DNA of 64,000 bases from JBOGDS01 sp050743075 (lineage in GTDB: Bacteria > Actinomycetota > Actinomycetes > Jiangellales > Jiangellaceae), in the NCBI GenBank assembly GCA_050743075.1, contig JBOGDS010000002.1, positions 1 to 64,000 on the forward strand, written 5' to 3'. Each line of letters opens with the position of its first letter. The stretch's first letter is position 1. Under the pieces are notes generated by a model that was given only the letters and a program-made list of their open reading frames with translations, did no database searches and was not told the origin of the DNA. Position numbers and translations under genes: made by a program. Below are positions 24,987 through 34,545 of this stretch, piece by piece.

Positions 24987-27900
24987 ATGTCTCGATCCGG
25001 CGGATACCTCCGCTTCCCCTCCGTTCGGGGCGACACCGTTGCCTTCGTCGCCGAAGACGACGTCTGGCTCGGCCATGCCGGCGGCGGCCGGGCCTGGCGG
25101 CTGACCGCCGACCGGGCCCCGGTGGCTCACACGCGGCTGTCGCCGGGCGGAGACCGAGTCGCCTACACGAGCCGGCGCGATGGCGCGCCGGAGGTGCACG
25201 TCGTGGACACCGACGGCGGGCCACCGCGCAGGCTTACCTACTGGGGTTCGGATTTCACCCGGACAATCGGCTGGAGCGAGGACGGCCACGTACTCGCTGC
25301 CTCGGCCGTCGGCGAGCCGTTCCGCAGCCGCACCTGGGCCTACGCCGTACCGCCGGATGGAGGTCCGGCGCAGCGCCTGCCGTACGGGCCGGTCAACGCG
25401 GTGGCCGGGCCCGGGCCTGGCGGCGCGTGGGTCGTCGGTGCGCACGGGAACCGGCGTGGTGCCGCCGCGTGGAAGCGCTATCGCGGCGGGACCGCCGGCC
25501 AGCTCTGGGTCGACCCGGACGGTACCGGTACGTTCAGCCGCTTGTTGCCCGACCTCGGCGGGCAACTGGAGGACCCGGCATGGATCGGCGAGCGGATCGT
25601 GTTCCTGTCAGACCACGAGGGCTACGGAAACGTCTACTCGTGCCTCGCCGACGGAACCGACCTCGAACGGCACTCCGATCACGGCGACTTCTACGCGCGG
25701 GCGGCCCACTCGGACGGCCGTCGCGTCGTGTACCAGAGCGTCGGCGAGATCTGGCTGCTCGACGATCTCGATGCCACCACGCGGCCGCGTCGCCTGGACG
25801 TCGTCCTCGGCGGGTCGGGGACCGGGCTGTCCCGGTACGCGGTCAATGCGGCCGATCACATCGCGTCGGTGGCCCCCGACCGGACCGGGCGGTCCAGCGC
25901 GATCGAGGTCCGCGGCAGCGTGCACTGGGTGGCACACCGCGACGGCCCCGCACGCCGGCTCGCCGGAGCACCGGGCGTTCGGCACCGCCTGCCCCGCGTG
26001 CTGGGCGGCGTGCCGGCACCGGCCGCCGACGGAGACAGCGTGCGGACACCCGGTGCTGGCGGCGACCGCGGGACCACGGCCGGTGTCCACAGCTCCCTCG
26101 AAGCCACCGACGCCGCACGCGTCGTCGTTGTCACTGATGCGGACGGCGACGACGCGCTGGAGATCGTCGCCGTCGACGGCGGCGCGGAGACCCGGCGCGT
26201 CGCCGGGGGCAGGCTCGGCCGCGTTCTCGACCTGGAGGCGTCACCGGACGGGCGGCTGGTCGCAGCCGCGAGCCATGACGGGCGGGTGCTGCTGGTCGAC
26301 GTCGAGTCCGGTGGCGTCCGCGAGGTCGACTCCAGCAGCGACGGTGACGCGAGCGGGCTGACCTTCTCGCCGGACTCGCGCTGGTTGGCCTGGTCGCACC
26401 CGGGCCCGGAACCGCTGCGGCAGATCCGGCTGGCCCGCGTCGACGGCGGCGACGTGATCGAAGCGACGCCCTTGCGGTTCACCGACACCGAACCGGTCTT
26501 CACCCTGGACGGCAAACACCTGGCGTTCCTGTCGGTGCGGACGTTCGACCCGGTCTACGACGCGTTCGTGTTCGACCTTTCCTTTCTCGCGGGCACCCGG
26601 CCGTACCTGCTGCCGCTGGCCCAGCGCACGCCTACGCCGTTCGATCCGAGCCCGCAGGGCAGGCCGATGTCACCCGATGAGGCCAGACCACCGGATGCCG
26701 ACAAGCAGGCGGGCGCCGGCCCGCCCGAGGTCACCGTGGACGCCGAGGGAATCAGCGAGCGGCTCGTGCCGCTGCCCGTGCCGGCCGGCAACTACTCGTC
26801 GTTGCGCGCCGCGGCCGGCGGGCTGCTGTGGCTGCTCAACCCGCTGATCGGCGTACTCGGTGACGCTCTGCCGAAGCCCGGAGACAAGCCGCGGTCGGCG
26901 ATACACCGCTATGACCTCGGGGCGCTGCGGCTGTTCACCCTGGCCGACCGGGTGGACGCCTTCGAGGTCAGCGGCGACGGGCGATGGCTGCTCGTGCGCG
27001 ACGAGTCGGCGCTGCGCGTCATTCCGGCGGATCACAAGGTGCCCGACGGCGAGGAGGGCGCCGCCGAACGGGTCGAGGTCGACCTCGACCGGATCCGGGC
27101 AGAGATCGATCCGATGGCCGAGTGGCAGCAGATGTACGCCGAGGCCGGCCGGCTCATGCGCGACCACTTCTGGATCCCCGACATGGGTGGAGTGGACTGG
27201 GCGGCGGTGCTGCAGCGGTACCGGCCGGTGCTGGCCCGGGTCGGCACGCGTGACGACCTCTCAGAGCTGCTCTGGGAGGTGCAGGGCGAGCTCGGCTCGT
27301 CCCACGCATACGAGATGCCGCCGGAGCGAGAGGTGGAGAGCAGCCGCCGGCTCGGGCTGCTCGGTGCCGACCTCGCTCCTGACGCAGACGGCGTGTGGCG
27401 GGTCACTCGGGTGGTGCCTGGCGAGTCGTCGGCACCGGCGGCGCGCTCGCCGCTGGCCGCGCCGGGCGTCGCAGTCCAGCCCGGCGACGCGATCCTGGCC
27501 GTCGGCGGGCGAGCCGTGGACCCGGTGGCCGGTCCAGCCGCACTCCTCGTCGGCGCCGCCGATGTCCCGGTCGAGCTCACCGTCGCATCCGCGGACGGGT
27601 CCGAGCAGCGGAACGTGGTCGTCGTGCCGCTGCCAAGCGAGATGCCGCTGCGCTACCAGGACTGGGTGGCACGTCGGCGCGCCGCCGTACATGCCGCGTC
27701 AGGGGGCCAGGCCGGGTACCTGCACATCCCGGACATGGTGGCCAACGGCTGGGCGCAGCTGCACCGCGATCTGCGCGTGGAGGTGGCGCGGGACTGCCTG
27801 GTCGTCGACGTACGCGACAACAACGGCGGGCACGTGTCGTCCCTCGTCCTGGAGAAGCTGGCCCGTACCGTGCAGGGCTGGGCCACGGTGCGGCACATGC

Positions 27901-28334
27901 GGCCCCTGCCGTATCCCGAGGACGCCCCGCGGGGACCGCTCGTGGCGGTCACGAACGAACAGGCCGGCTCGGACGGGGACATCGTCACCGCGATGATCCG
28001 CCAGCTGGGTCTCGGCCCGGTCCTCGGCACGCGAACCTGGGGCGGCGTGATCGGCATTGACATGCGGTACCGGCTCGTCGACGGGACGCAGGTCACCCAG
28101 CCGCGATACGCATTCTGGTTCGCCCACGCCGGGTGGGGTGTGGAGAACTACGGAGTCGACCCCGACATCGAGGTTCCGTTCCCGCCGCAGGACTGGGCGG
28201 CCGGCTCGGATCCGCAACTGGACGCCGCCGTCGCCCTCGTGCTCGAGCGGCTGGCCGAGGGCTCTACTGCCAGGCCGCCCGACATCGCAGACCGGCCGGA
28301 CCGAGCGGCTCCGACCCTTCCGCCGCGTCGCTGA
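24987..28334 (+). CDS. Tricorn-type S41 protease
   Basis: A 1115-residue giant peptidase, complete in length. The first 560 or so residues form beta-propeller repeats (TRLSPGGDRVAYTSRRDG, LTFSPDSRWLAWSHPG). After a Pro-rich linker comes the C1 helical region, a PDZ domain (about 790-900) and the S41 catalytic domain. The catalytic set of Thermoplasma tricorn (S745-H746, S965-D966, E1023) is matched by S772-H773 (GSSHAYEM), S995-D996 (EQAGSDGD) and E1053 (VENYGVDPDIEV), with the same 58-residue spacing between the last two. It is cytoplasmic, with no signal peptide, and would degrade oligopeptides released by the proteasome or Clp. Transcription is probably leaderless. Confidence 0.94.
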   Translation: MSRSGGYLRFPSVRGDTVAFVAEDDVWLGHAGGGRAWRLTADRAPVAHTRLSPGGDRVAYTSRRDGAPEVHVVDTDGGPPRRLTYWGSDFTRTIGWSEDGHVLAASAVGEPFRSRTWAYAVPPDGGPAQRLPYGPVNAVAGPGPGGAWVVGAHGNRRGAAAWKRYRGGTAGQLWVDPDGTGTFSRLLPDLGGQLEDPAWIGERIVFLSDHEGYGNVYSCLADGTDLERHSDHGDFYARAAHSDGRRVVYQSVGEIWLLDDLDATTRPRRLDVVLGGSGTGLSRYAVNAADHIASVAPDRTGRSSAIEVRGSVHWVAHRDGPARRLAGAPGVRHRLPRVLGGVPAPAADGDSVRTPGAGGDRGTTAGVHSSLEATDAARVVVVTDADGDDALEIVAVDGGAETRRVAGGRLGRVLDLEASPDGRLVAAASHDGRVLLVDVESGGVREVDSSSDGDASGLTFSPDSRWLAWSHPGPEPLRQIRLARVDGGDVIEATPLRFTDTEPVFTLDGKHLAFLSVRTFDPVYDAFVFDLSFLAGTRPYLLPLAQRTPTPFDPSPQGRPMSPDEARPPDADKQAGAGPPEVTVDAEGISERLVPLPVPAGNYSSLRAAAGGLLWLLNPLIGVLGDALPKPGDKPRSAIHRYDLGALRLFTLADRVDAFEVSGDGRWLLVRDESALRVIPADHKVPDGEEGAAERVEVDLDRIRAEIDPMAEWQQMYAEAGRLMRDHFWIPDMGGVDWAAVLQRYRPVLARVGTRDDLSELLWEVQGELGSSHAYEMPPEREVESSRRLGLLGADLAPDADGVWRVTRVVPGESSAPAARSPLAAPGVAVQPGDAILAVGGRAVDPVAGPAALLVGAADVPVELTVASADGSEQRNVVVVPLPSEMPLRYQDWVARRRAAVHAASGGQAGYLHIPDMVANGWAQLHRDLRVEVARDCLVVDVRDNNGGHVSSLVLEKLARTVQGWATVRHMRPLPYPEDAPRGPLVAVTNEQAGSDGDIVTAMIRQLGLGPVLGTRTWGGVIGIDMRYRLVDGTQVTQPRYAFWFAHAGWGVENYGVDPDIEVPFPPQDWAAGSDPQLDAAVALVLERLAEGSTARPPDIADRPDRAAPTLPPRR

Positions 28335-28388
28335 GCCAAGCCCGGGGTCAGGTCGCCGTGACGAGCCACGAGCGGCGGGGCGACTAGG

Positions 28389-28407
28389 CGAGGTAAGCCA
28401 AACCTAA
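28389..28407. promoter_or_regulatory. DtxR/IdeR-type iron box
   Basis: CGAGGTAAGCCAAACCTAA agrees at about 15 of 19 positions with the DtxR/IdeR operator TTAGGTTAGSCTAACCTAA, including all of ACCTAA on the right. It lies 50 bp upstream of the ferric iron importer start codon. With iron-loaded DtxR/IdeR bound, the importer would be shut off. No regulator gene is in the window. Confidence 0.75.
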
Positions 28408-28456
28408 GTAGGATGCGGTTGCCCGTGGCTACAGACGTTCCTCAGGAGTCCCTCCG

Positions 28457-29482
28457 ATGCGTGCTCGCCGGCTGTTCGCCGTGACCTTGATGACATTGAC
28501 CCTCGCGCTCGCCGCCTGCGGCGGTGGCGAGGGCGACGACGGCCTCGACGAGTCGAACCTCGTCGTCTACTCGGGGCGGCAGGAGTCGCTGGTTCAGCCG
28601 ATCATCGACGACTTCGAGGAGGAAACCGGCATCGAGGTCTCGGTCCGGTACGGCAACACGGCACAACTGGCCGCCCAGATCATCGAGGAGGGCGACCGAA
28701 CGCCGGCAGACGTCTACTTCTCCCAGGACGGCGGCGCCCTGGGCGCCCTGGCCAAGGAAGGCATGCTGGCCGAGCTGCCCGCCGGCCTTCTCGACGTCGT
28801 CGACCCCAGGTACCGCGCCGACGACGGCACCTGGATCGGCACTAGCGGCCGGGCTCGCGTGATCGTCTACGACGCCGACCAACTCACCGAGGACGAGGTC
28901 CCCGACAGCGTGTTCGAGCTGACCGACCCGCGGTGGAACGGCGAGGTCGGCATCTCGCCGAGCAACGCGTCGTTCGAGGCGTTCGTGACCGCGATGCGGG
29001 TGCTCGAAGGCGAGGGCGCCGCCCGCGAGTGGCTCGAGGGCATGGTGGCCAACGACGTGCAGATCTTCGACAACAACGTGCTCATCCTCAACGCGGCCGA
29101 GGACGGCGTCGTCGAGCTCGGCCTGATCAACCATTACTACTGGTACGAACAGGTGGCCGAGGAGGGTCTCGACGCCGTGCCGGCGAGGCTGAAGTTCCTC
29201 GCCGGCGGCGACCCCGGCGCGCTGGTCAACGTCGCCGGTGTCGGCGTGCTGGCGGCCACCGACCGCGAGGACGAGGCGGTCCGGTTCGCGGAGTATCTGC
29301 TGGGTGAGAACGCGCAGACCTTCTTCGCCGAGGACACCAAGGAGTACCCGCTCCTGGAGGGCATCCCCACCGCCGCCGACCTCCCCCCGCTGGAGTCGCT
29401 GCAGACCCCGGACATCGACCTGTCCGACCTCGACACTCTCGAAGTGACCTTGCGGATGATCGAGGAGGCCGGACTGACCTGA
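28457..29482 (+). CDS. Ferric iron ABC transporter, substrate-binding lipoprotein
   Basis: A 341-residue FbpA/FutA-type iron-binding protein. The signal peptide ends with lipobox LAAC (LALAACGGGEG), so it should be tethered to the outer face of the membrane. The body begins NLVVYSGRQESLVQPIIDDF, the usual opening of this cluster, and contains VYFSQDGGALGALAKEGML and INHYYWYEQ, whose adjacent Tyr residues are the typical ferric ligands. An AGGAG site precedes ATG 28457, and the iron box at 28389 sits in the promoter. The permease starts within its stop codon. The imported form is likely free or weakly chelated ferric iron. Confidence 0.93.
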   Translation: MRARRLFAVTLMTLTLALAACGGGEGDDGLDESNLVVYSGRQESLVQPIIDDFEEETGIEVSVRYGNTAQLAAQIIEEGDRTPADVYFSQDGGALGALAKEGMLAELPAGLLDVVDPRYRADDGTWIGTSGRARVIVYDADQLTEDEVPDSVFELTDPRWNGEVGISPSNASFEAFVTAMRVLEGEGAAREWLEGMVANDVQIFDNNVLILNAAEDGVVELGLINHYYWYEQVAEEGLDAVPARLKFLAGGDPGALVNVAGVGVLAATDREDEAVRFAEYLLGENAQTFFAEDTKEYPLLEGIPTAADLPPLESLQTPDIDLSDLDTLEVTLRMIEEAGLT

Positions 29483-31106
29483 TGGCCGCCCCATCCGCCG
29501 AGCTCCGCCGAGCCCCTGACGACGTTCAGAACGGACGCCGGTGGAGAAGGCGCCCGACGGCACCCGTCAGCGCCCGCCGCGTGCCGGCGGTCCTCCTCGT
29601 GCCTTCGCTGGTCGCGGCCGGCGTGGCGCTGCTGCCGCTGGTCTACCTGGCCGTTCGAGCCCTCGACGGCGGGGTCGCGCAGCTGGCCGAGACGCTGTGG
29701 CGGGAGCGAACGCTCCAGCTCACCGTCCGCAGCCTGGGGCTGGCAGCCGTCGTCACGGCGGCATCGCTCGTCGTCGGCATCTCACTGGCCTGGCTGACGA
29801 CCCGGACCCGACTGCCCGGCCGCCGGGCCTGGGCGGTCGTCGCCGCACTCCCGCTGGCGGTGCCGTCCTACGTCGCTGCGTACGCCTGGGTAGCGACGTT
29901 CCCGCGGATCTCGCCGTTCCTGGGCTCGGTGCTGGTGCTGACGTTGTGCTGCTACCCGTACGTGTTCCTGACCGTGGCAGCAACACTGGGACGCACCGAC
30001 CCGGCGCTGGAGGAGGTGGCGCGTTCGCTGGGCAAGGGACGGCTGGCCACGTTCTTCGCGGTGACCCTTCGCCAGGTCCGCCCGGCGGCGGCGGTCGGTG
30101 GGTTGCTCGTCGCCCTCTACGTGCTGTCCGACTTCGGCGCGGTGGCCATCCTTCGCTACGACGTCTTCACCCGGGTGATCTACACGTCCTACCGGTCGAG
30201 CTTCGACGGCACCGCGGCAGCGGCGCTCGGCCTGGTACTCGTTCTGGTCACCCTGGTCGTCGTGTGGGCGGAGGGGCGTAGCCGTGGTCGGGCGGCCCAG
30301 GCCCGGATCGGCTCCGGCGCGGCTCGGGCCCACCGGCAGGTCGCCCTGGGCCGGCTCGGTACTGCGGCCGGACTCAGCTGGGCGGCCCTTGTGGCCGGGT
30401 TGGCTCTCGGGTTCCCCTTGGGCAGCCTCACCTACTGGCTGACCCAGCGGTCGGCCGACCTGGATCTCCCCGCACTGGGCAGTGCCGCGGTCTCGACGGT
30501 GACCGTCTCGGGCCTCGGTGCCCTGGTGACGACGGTGCTCGCCATTCCGGTGGGCGTCATGGCGGCCCGGTACCGGTCGCGCGCCGTGCGGGCGGTGGAA
30601 CAGGCGTCGTACGCCGGACACGCCCTGCCGGGCATCGTCGTTGCCCTGGCACTGGTGTTCTTCGGCGTGCGCTACGCCTATCCGATCTACCAGCAGACGC
30701 CGCTGCTCGTGCTCGCCTACGCCGTGCTGTTCCTGCCGGCAGCGGTCGGAGCGGTGCGCGCGTCGGTGGCCCAGTCGCCGCCCGTGCTCGAAGAGGTCGC
30801 GCGATCACTCGGGCGCAGCCCGGGGAGGGTGCTGCGCGACGTCACGCTCCCACTCGCGGGTCCCGGTGTCGCGGCCGGCGCGGCTCTGGTGTTCCTGACC
30901 TGCATGAAAGAGCTTCCGGCGACCTTGTTGCTCCGGCCGACCGGCCTCGAGACGCTGGCCACCGAGCTGTGGGCAGAGACCGAGGTGGGCGCATACGCTG
31001 CCGCCGCGCCGTACGCGACGCTGCTGGTGCTGCTCGCGGCTCTGCCCACCTTCGTTCTAGGGCACCGCCGCCGGTCGGCGACACTGGAGGGACCGGGAGG
31101 TACGTC

Positions 31107-31110
<4 letters not shown>
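29482..31110 (+). CDS. Ferric iron ABC transporter, permease
   Basis: A 542-residue fused permease with about twelve membrane helices, made of two homologous binding-protein-dependent transport domains, as in FbpB/SfuB. Each half has its cytoplasmic EAA-like loop: EEVARSLGKGRLATFFAVTL near 175-194 and EEVARSLGRSPGRVLRDVTL near 435-454. The ATG overlaps the substrate-binding gene's stop by one base (TGATG), and its own stop overlaps the ATPase start by four. It forms the membrane channel for ferric iron uptake with the neighbouring genes. Confidence 0.93.
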
Positions 31111-32144
<1,034 letters not shown>

Positions 32145-32145
32145 G

Positions 32146-32517
32146 GTGGGCGTGAGGGCGCGGCTGCTCTTCTGCCTGGCGGTCCTGACGCAGGTCGCCG
32201 TGCTCTATGCACCCGGCACCGGCGCGACGCCGGCGGTATCGCACCTGGACAAGCTCGTCCACGCCGCCGTCTTCGCGGCGGTCATCTGGACCGGCCGCCG
32301 AGCGGGCCTTCCGTTGCCGGCGCTCGTCGCGATCTTTGCCGCGCATGTCGTGGCGAGCGAGATCGTGCAGCACCTGCTGTTGGACGAGCGTGGCGGCGAC
32401 CCTGCCGATGTCCTCGCCGACCTGGTCGGCGTGGGCCTGGGCGCGACTCTGCCCAGGACACGGCTTGGCCACGACGGTGCCGCGAGCGGCGGTACACGGG
32501 GCAGCATGGGGACATGA
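32146..32517 (+). CDS. VanZ-like small membrane protein
   Basis: A 123-residue protein with three or four hydrophobic segments and the pattern LDKLVHAAVFAAVIW near residue 33, then SEIVQHLLLDERGGDPADVLADLVGVGLG. The HxxxF...E...D.LAD layout is that of VanZ-family proteins, whose role is unknown outside teicoplanin resistance. The start is GTG 32146, or the in-frame GTG 32152. The stop overlaps the yqgE-like start by four bases (ATGA), suggesting one transcript. Confidence 0.72.
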   Translation: MGVRARLLFCLAVLTQVAVLYAPGTGATPAVSHLDKLVHAAVFAAVIWTGRRAGLPLPALVAIFAAHVVASEIVQHLLLDERGGDPADVLADLVGVGLGATLPRTRLGHDGAASGGTRGSMGT

Positions 32518-33071
32518 GCGACGACCTCTTCACCGGGCGGCTGCTCGTCGCGACGCCGGCCCTTCGGGACCCGAACTTCGCACGGTCGGTGGTCTATGTG
32601 CTCTTGCATGAGCCGGACGGTGCACTGGGCGTCGTCGTCAACCGGCCGACGTCGATGCCCGTCACCGACATCCTGCCGAGCTGGCAGCCGGTGGTCACCG
32701 AGCCCGGCGTTGTCTTCCAGGGCGGTCCGGTCAGCCTGGACAGCGCGCTTGGGCTCGTCGCCATGGTCGACGGCAACGAGCCCCTCGGCGTACGGCGCGT
32801 CAGCGGCCGGGTCGGAGTCGTCGACCTGGACGCGCCACCGGAGGTCGTGCAACCGGGCGTCGTGGCGATGAGGGTGTTCGCGGGCTACGCGGGGTGGTCT
32901 CCCGACCAGCTCGAGAGCGAGATCGACGAGGGGTCCTGGTACGTCGTCGACGCCCATCCCGAGGACGCCTTCCGGGGCGATGTCGATGTCCTCTGGCAGA
33001 CCGTGCTCCGGCGCCAGGACGGCCTGCTTGCCATGATGGCGACGTTCCCGCCCGACCCGTCGCTCAACTAG
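32514..33071 (+). CDS. YqgE/AlgH family protein
   Basis: A 185-residue cytoplasmic protein with the full family pattern: TGRLLVATPALRDPNFARSV at the N-terminus, VYVLLHEPDGALGVVVNRPT, then VFQGGPVSLDSALGLV and VFAGYAGWSPDQLESEI. The fold is known but the biochemical function is not; AlgH was once named as an alginate regulator. ATG 32514 is in an ATGA overlap with the VanZ-like gene. In the ancestral order it probably converged with DUF3039; a displaced DUF3039 3' end still lies ten bases beyond its stop. Confidence 0.92.
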   Translation: MSDDLFTGRLLVATPALRDPNFARSVVYVLLHEPDGALGVVVNRPTSMPVTDILPSWQPVVTEPGVVFQGGPVSLDSALGLVAMVDGNEPLGVRRVSGRVGVVDLDAPPEVVQPGVVAMRVFAGYAGWSPDQLESEIDEGSWYVVDAHPEDAFRGDVDVLWQTVLRRQDGLLAMMATFPPDPSLN

Positions 33072-33080
33072 CCGTGCCGA

Positions 33081-33138
33081 TGTCAGCCCTCGTTGCCGCC
33101 CTGGCTGTCGCCGCCGGACCGGAGCGTGTTCCAGATCT
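33081..33138 (-). pseudogene. Displaced copy of the DUF3039 3' end
   Basis: These 58 bp match 34215-34272, the 3' end of the intact DUF3039 gene, at 53 positions. Read on the minus strand it gives IWNTLRSGGDSQGGNEG and a stop, against IWDSLRSGGDGQGGDEG in the intact gene. Upstream of this the similarity ends abruptly. The oxidoreductase gene 33182-34147 lies exactly between the two copies. This is the footprint expected when a segment inserts at a gene's 3' end carrying a replacement end. Confidence 0.8.
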
Positions 33139-33181
33139 GGGGCTGCTGTTACCGTGCTGCGATGCACAGGCTGGGTGATCA

Positions 33182-34147
33182 ATGAAGGCTGCGGTCTGCG
33201 TGAGGTACGGGCCTCCCGAGGTGGTGCGGATCAGGGAGGTGCCCGAGCCGGTGCCGGCGGGCGGCGAGGTGCTGGTGAAGGTCTTCGCGGCGACAGTCAA
33301 CTCCGGCGACGCCCGGCTGCGGGCGCTGCGCGTCCCACGCGGGATGAGCCTGCTGGTGCGGCTGAACGTTGGCGTCATCAAACCGAGGCAGCCCGTCTTC
33401 GGTTTCGATGTGGCTGGGCGGGTCGAGGCGGTGGGTGCGGCGGTCACCAGCTTCCGGCCGGGCGACCGGGTGGTTGCGTCGCGGAGATTCGATCTGGGCT
33501 GCCACGCCGAACTGGTCACTGTTGACGAACACGGGGTGATCGCCAGGATCCCCGAGAACCTGAGTTACCGGGATGCCGTGTCCCTCTGGTTTGGTGGCGC
33601 GACGGCGCTCCACTTCCTCCGGGTGGGGAGGCTCGCCTCCGGTGAGACGGTGCTGATCAATGGCGCCTCCGGTGCGGTCGGCACCATGGCGGTGCAACTC
33701 GCCAAGCACCGCGGCGCCGAGGTGACCGCCGTGTGCAGCGGCGCCAACGCGGACCTGGTCCGGGGTCTTGGGGCCGACCACGTCATCGACTATACGGCGG
33801 AGGACTTCACCCGCACTGGGCGCCGCTATGACGTGATCATGGACAATCACGGCAACGCGCCCTACGCGCGGGTCAAGGGTTCGCTGGAGCCCGGTGGCCG
33901 TCTCCTGGCGGTCATCGGCGATCTGTGGCAGATGCTGGCCGCGGCGCGGCGGAAGGCCGTGGTAGGCGACACCGCCTCGATGAACGCCGCGGACTGTCGA
34001 ACCCTCATGTCGCTGGCTGAGCGGGGAGAACTGAAGCCGGTGATCGACTCGGTGCTGCCGTTCACGCAGATCGTCGACGCGCATCGCCGGGTCGACAGCG
34101 GCCACAAGGTCGGAAGCGTCGTGCTCACGTTGGGGCAGGACGGCTGA
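33182..34147 (+). CDS. Zinc-independent MDR oxidoreductase (quinone reductase-like)
   Basis: A 321-residue medium-chain dehydrogenase/reductase. The N-terminal GroES-like domain begins MKAAVCVRYGPPEVVRIREV and contains VFGFDVAGRVEAVGAAV; the Rossmann domain has GETVLINGASGAVGTMAVQL (about 150-170). The Cys/His zinc ligands of alcohol dehydrogenases are lacking, placing it with NADPH quinone reductase-like enzymes. Substrate is unknown. It has no operon partner and looks like recent cargo: it lies between the intact DUF3039 gene and a displaced 58-bp copy of that gene's 3' end (33081-33138). Confidence 0.88.
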   Translation: MKAAVCVRYGPPEVVRIREVPEPVPAGGEVLVKVFAATVNSGDARLRALRVPRGMSLLVRLNVGVIKPRQPVFGFDVAGRVEAVGAAVTSFRPGDRVVASRRFDLGCHAELVTVDEHGVIARIPENLSYRDAVSLWFGGATALHFLRVGRLASGETVLINGASGAVGTMAVQLAKHRGAEVTAVCSGANADLVRGLGADHVIDYTAEDFTRTGRRYDVIMDNHGNAPYARVKGSLEPGGRLLAVIGDLWQMLAAARRKAVVGDTASMNAADCRTLMSLAERGELKPVIDSVLPFTQIVDAHRRVDSGHKVGSVVLTLGQDG

Positions 34148-34216
34148 ACCATACGCACTCGATCGGCATCAGCATGCCGAGCAAGCTGCATCGCCTCGCC
34201 GGGCGGGCCGTGGGTG

Positions 34217-34489
34217 TCAGCCCTCGTCGCCGCCCTGGCCGTCCCCGCCGGACCGGAGCGAGTCCCAGATCTTCTTACAGTCCGGGCAGACGGGGTACCG
34301 CTGCGGGTCTCGGCTGGGCACCCAGACCTTGCCGCACAGGGCGATGACCGGTGTGCCATTCACCATCGCGTCGGTGAGCTTGTCCTTCGGAACGTAGTGA
34401 GAGAAGCGCTCGTGGTCGCCGTCGTCGGTGCTGGGGCGGGTGCGGGTGTCCTTGACGGTCTCGGCGCCGGGGCTGAGCTGGGTGGTCAC
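34217..34489 (-). CDS. DUF3039 protein
   Basis: A 90-residue protein of a conserved actinobacterial family of unknown function. The core reads HYVPKDKLTDAMVNGTPVIA followed by LCGKVWVPSRD and VCPDCKKIWDSL; the three Cys (LC and CPDC) suggest a small metal- or nucleic-acid-binding unit. I place the start at GTG 34489 because TACACT ends seven bases upstream, the spacing of a leaderless promoter; a longer frame would overlap the divergent MFS gene. Its last 58 bp are duplicated beyond the neighbouring oxidoreductase gene. Confidence 0.86.
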   Translation of the reverse strand: MTTQLSPGAETVKDTRTRPSTDDGDHERFSHYVPKDKLTDAMVNGTPVIALCGKVWVPSRDPQRYPVCPDCKKIWDSLRSGGDGQGGDEG

Positions 34490-34496
34490 GGCGCCC

Positions 34497-34502
34497 AGTG
34501 TA
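34497..34502 (-). promoter_or_regulatory. -10 box TACACT for a leaderless DUF3039 transcript
   Basis: TANNNT with seven bases to GTG 34489. This fixes the choice of the internal start codon. Confidence 0.5.
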
Positions 34503-34545
34503 CGGAGGTGGAATGGCCGGCGCGGCGTGTTGGTTTGACTAGCTC

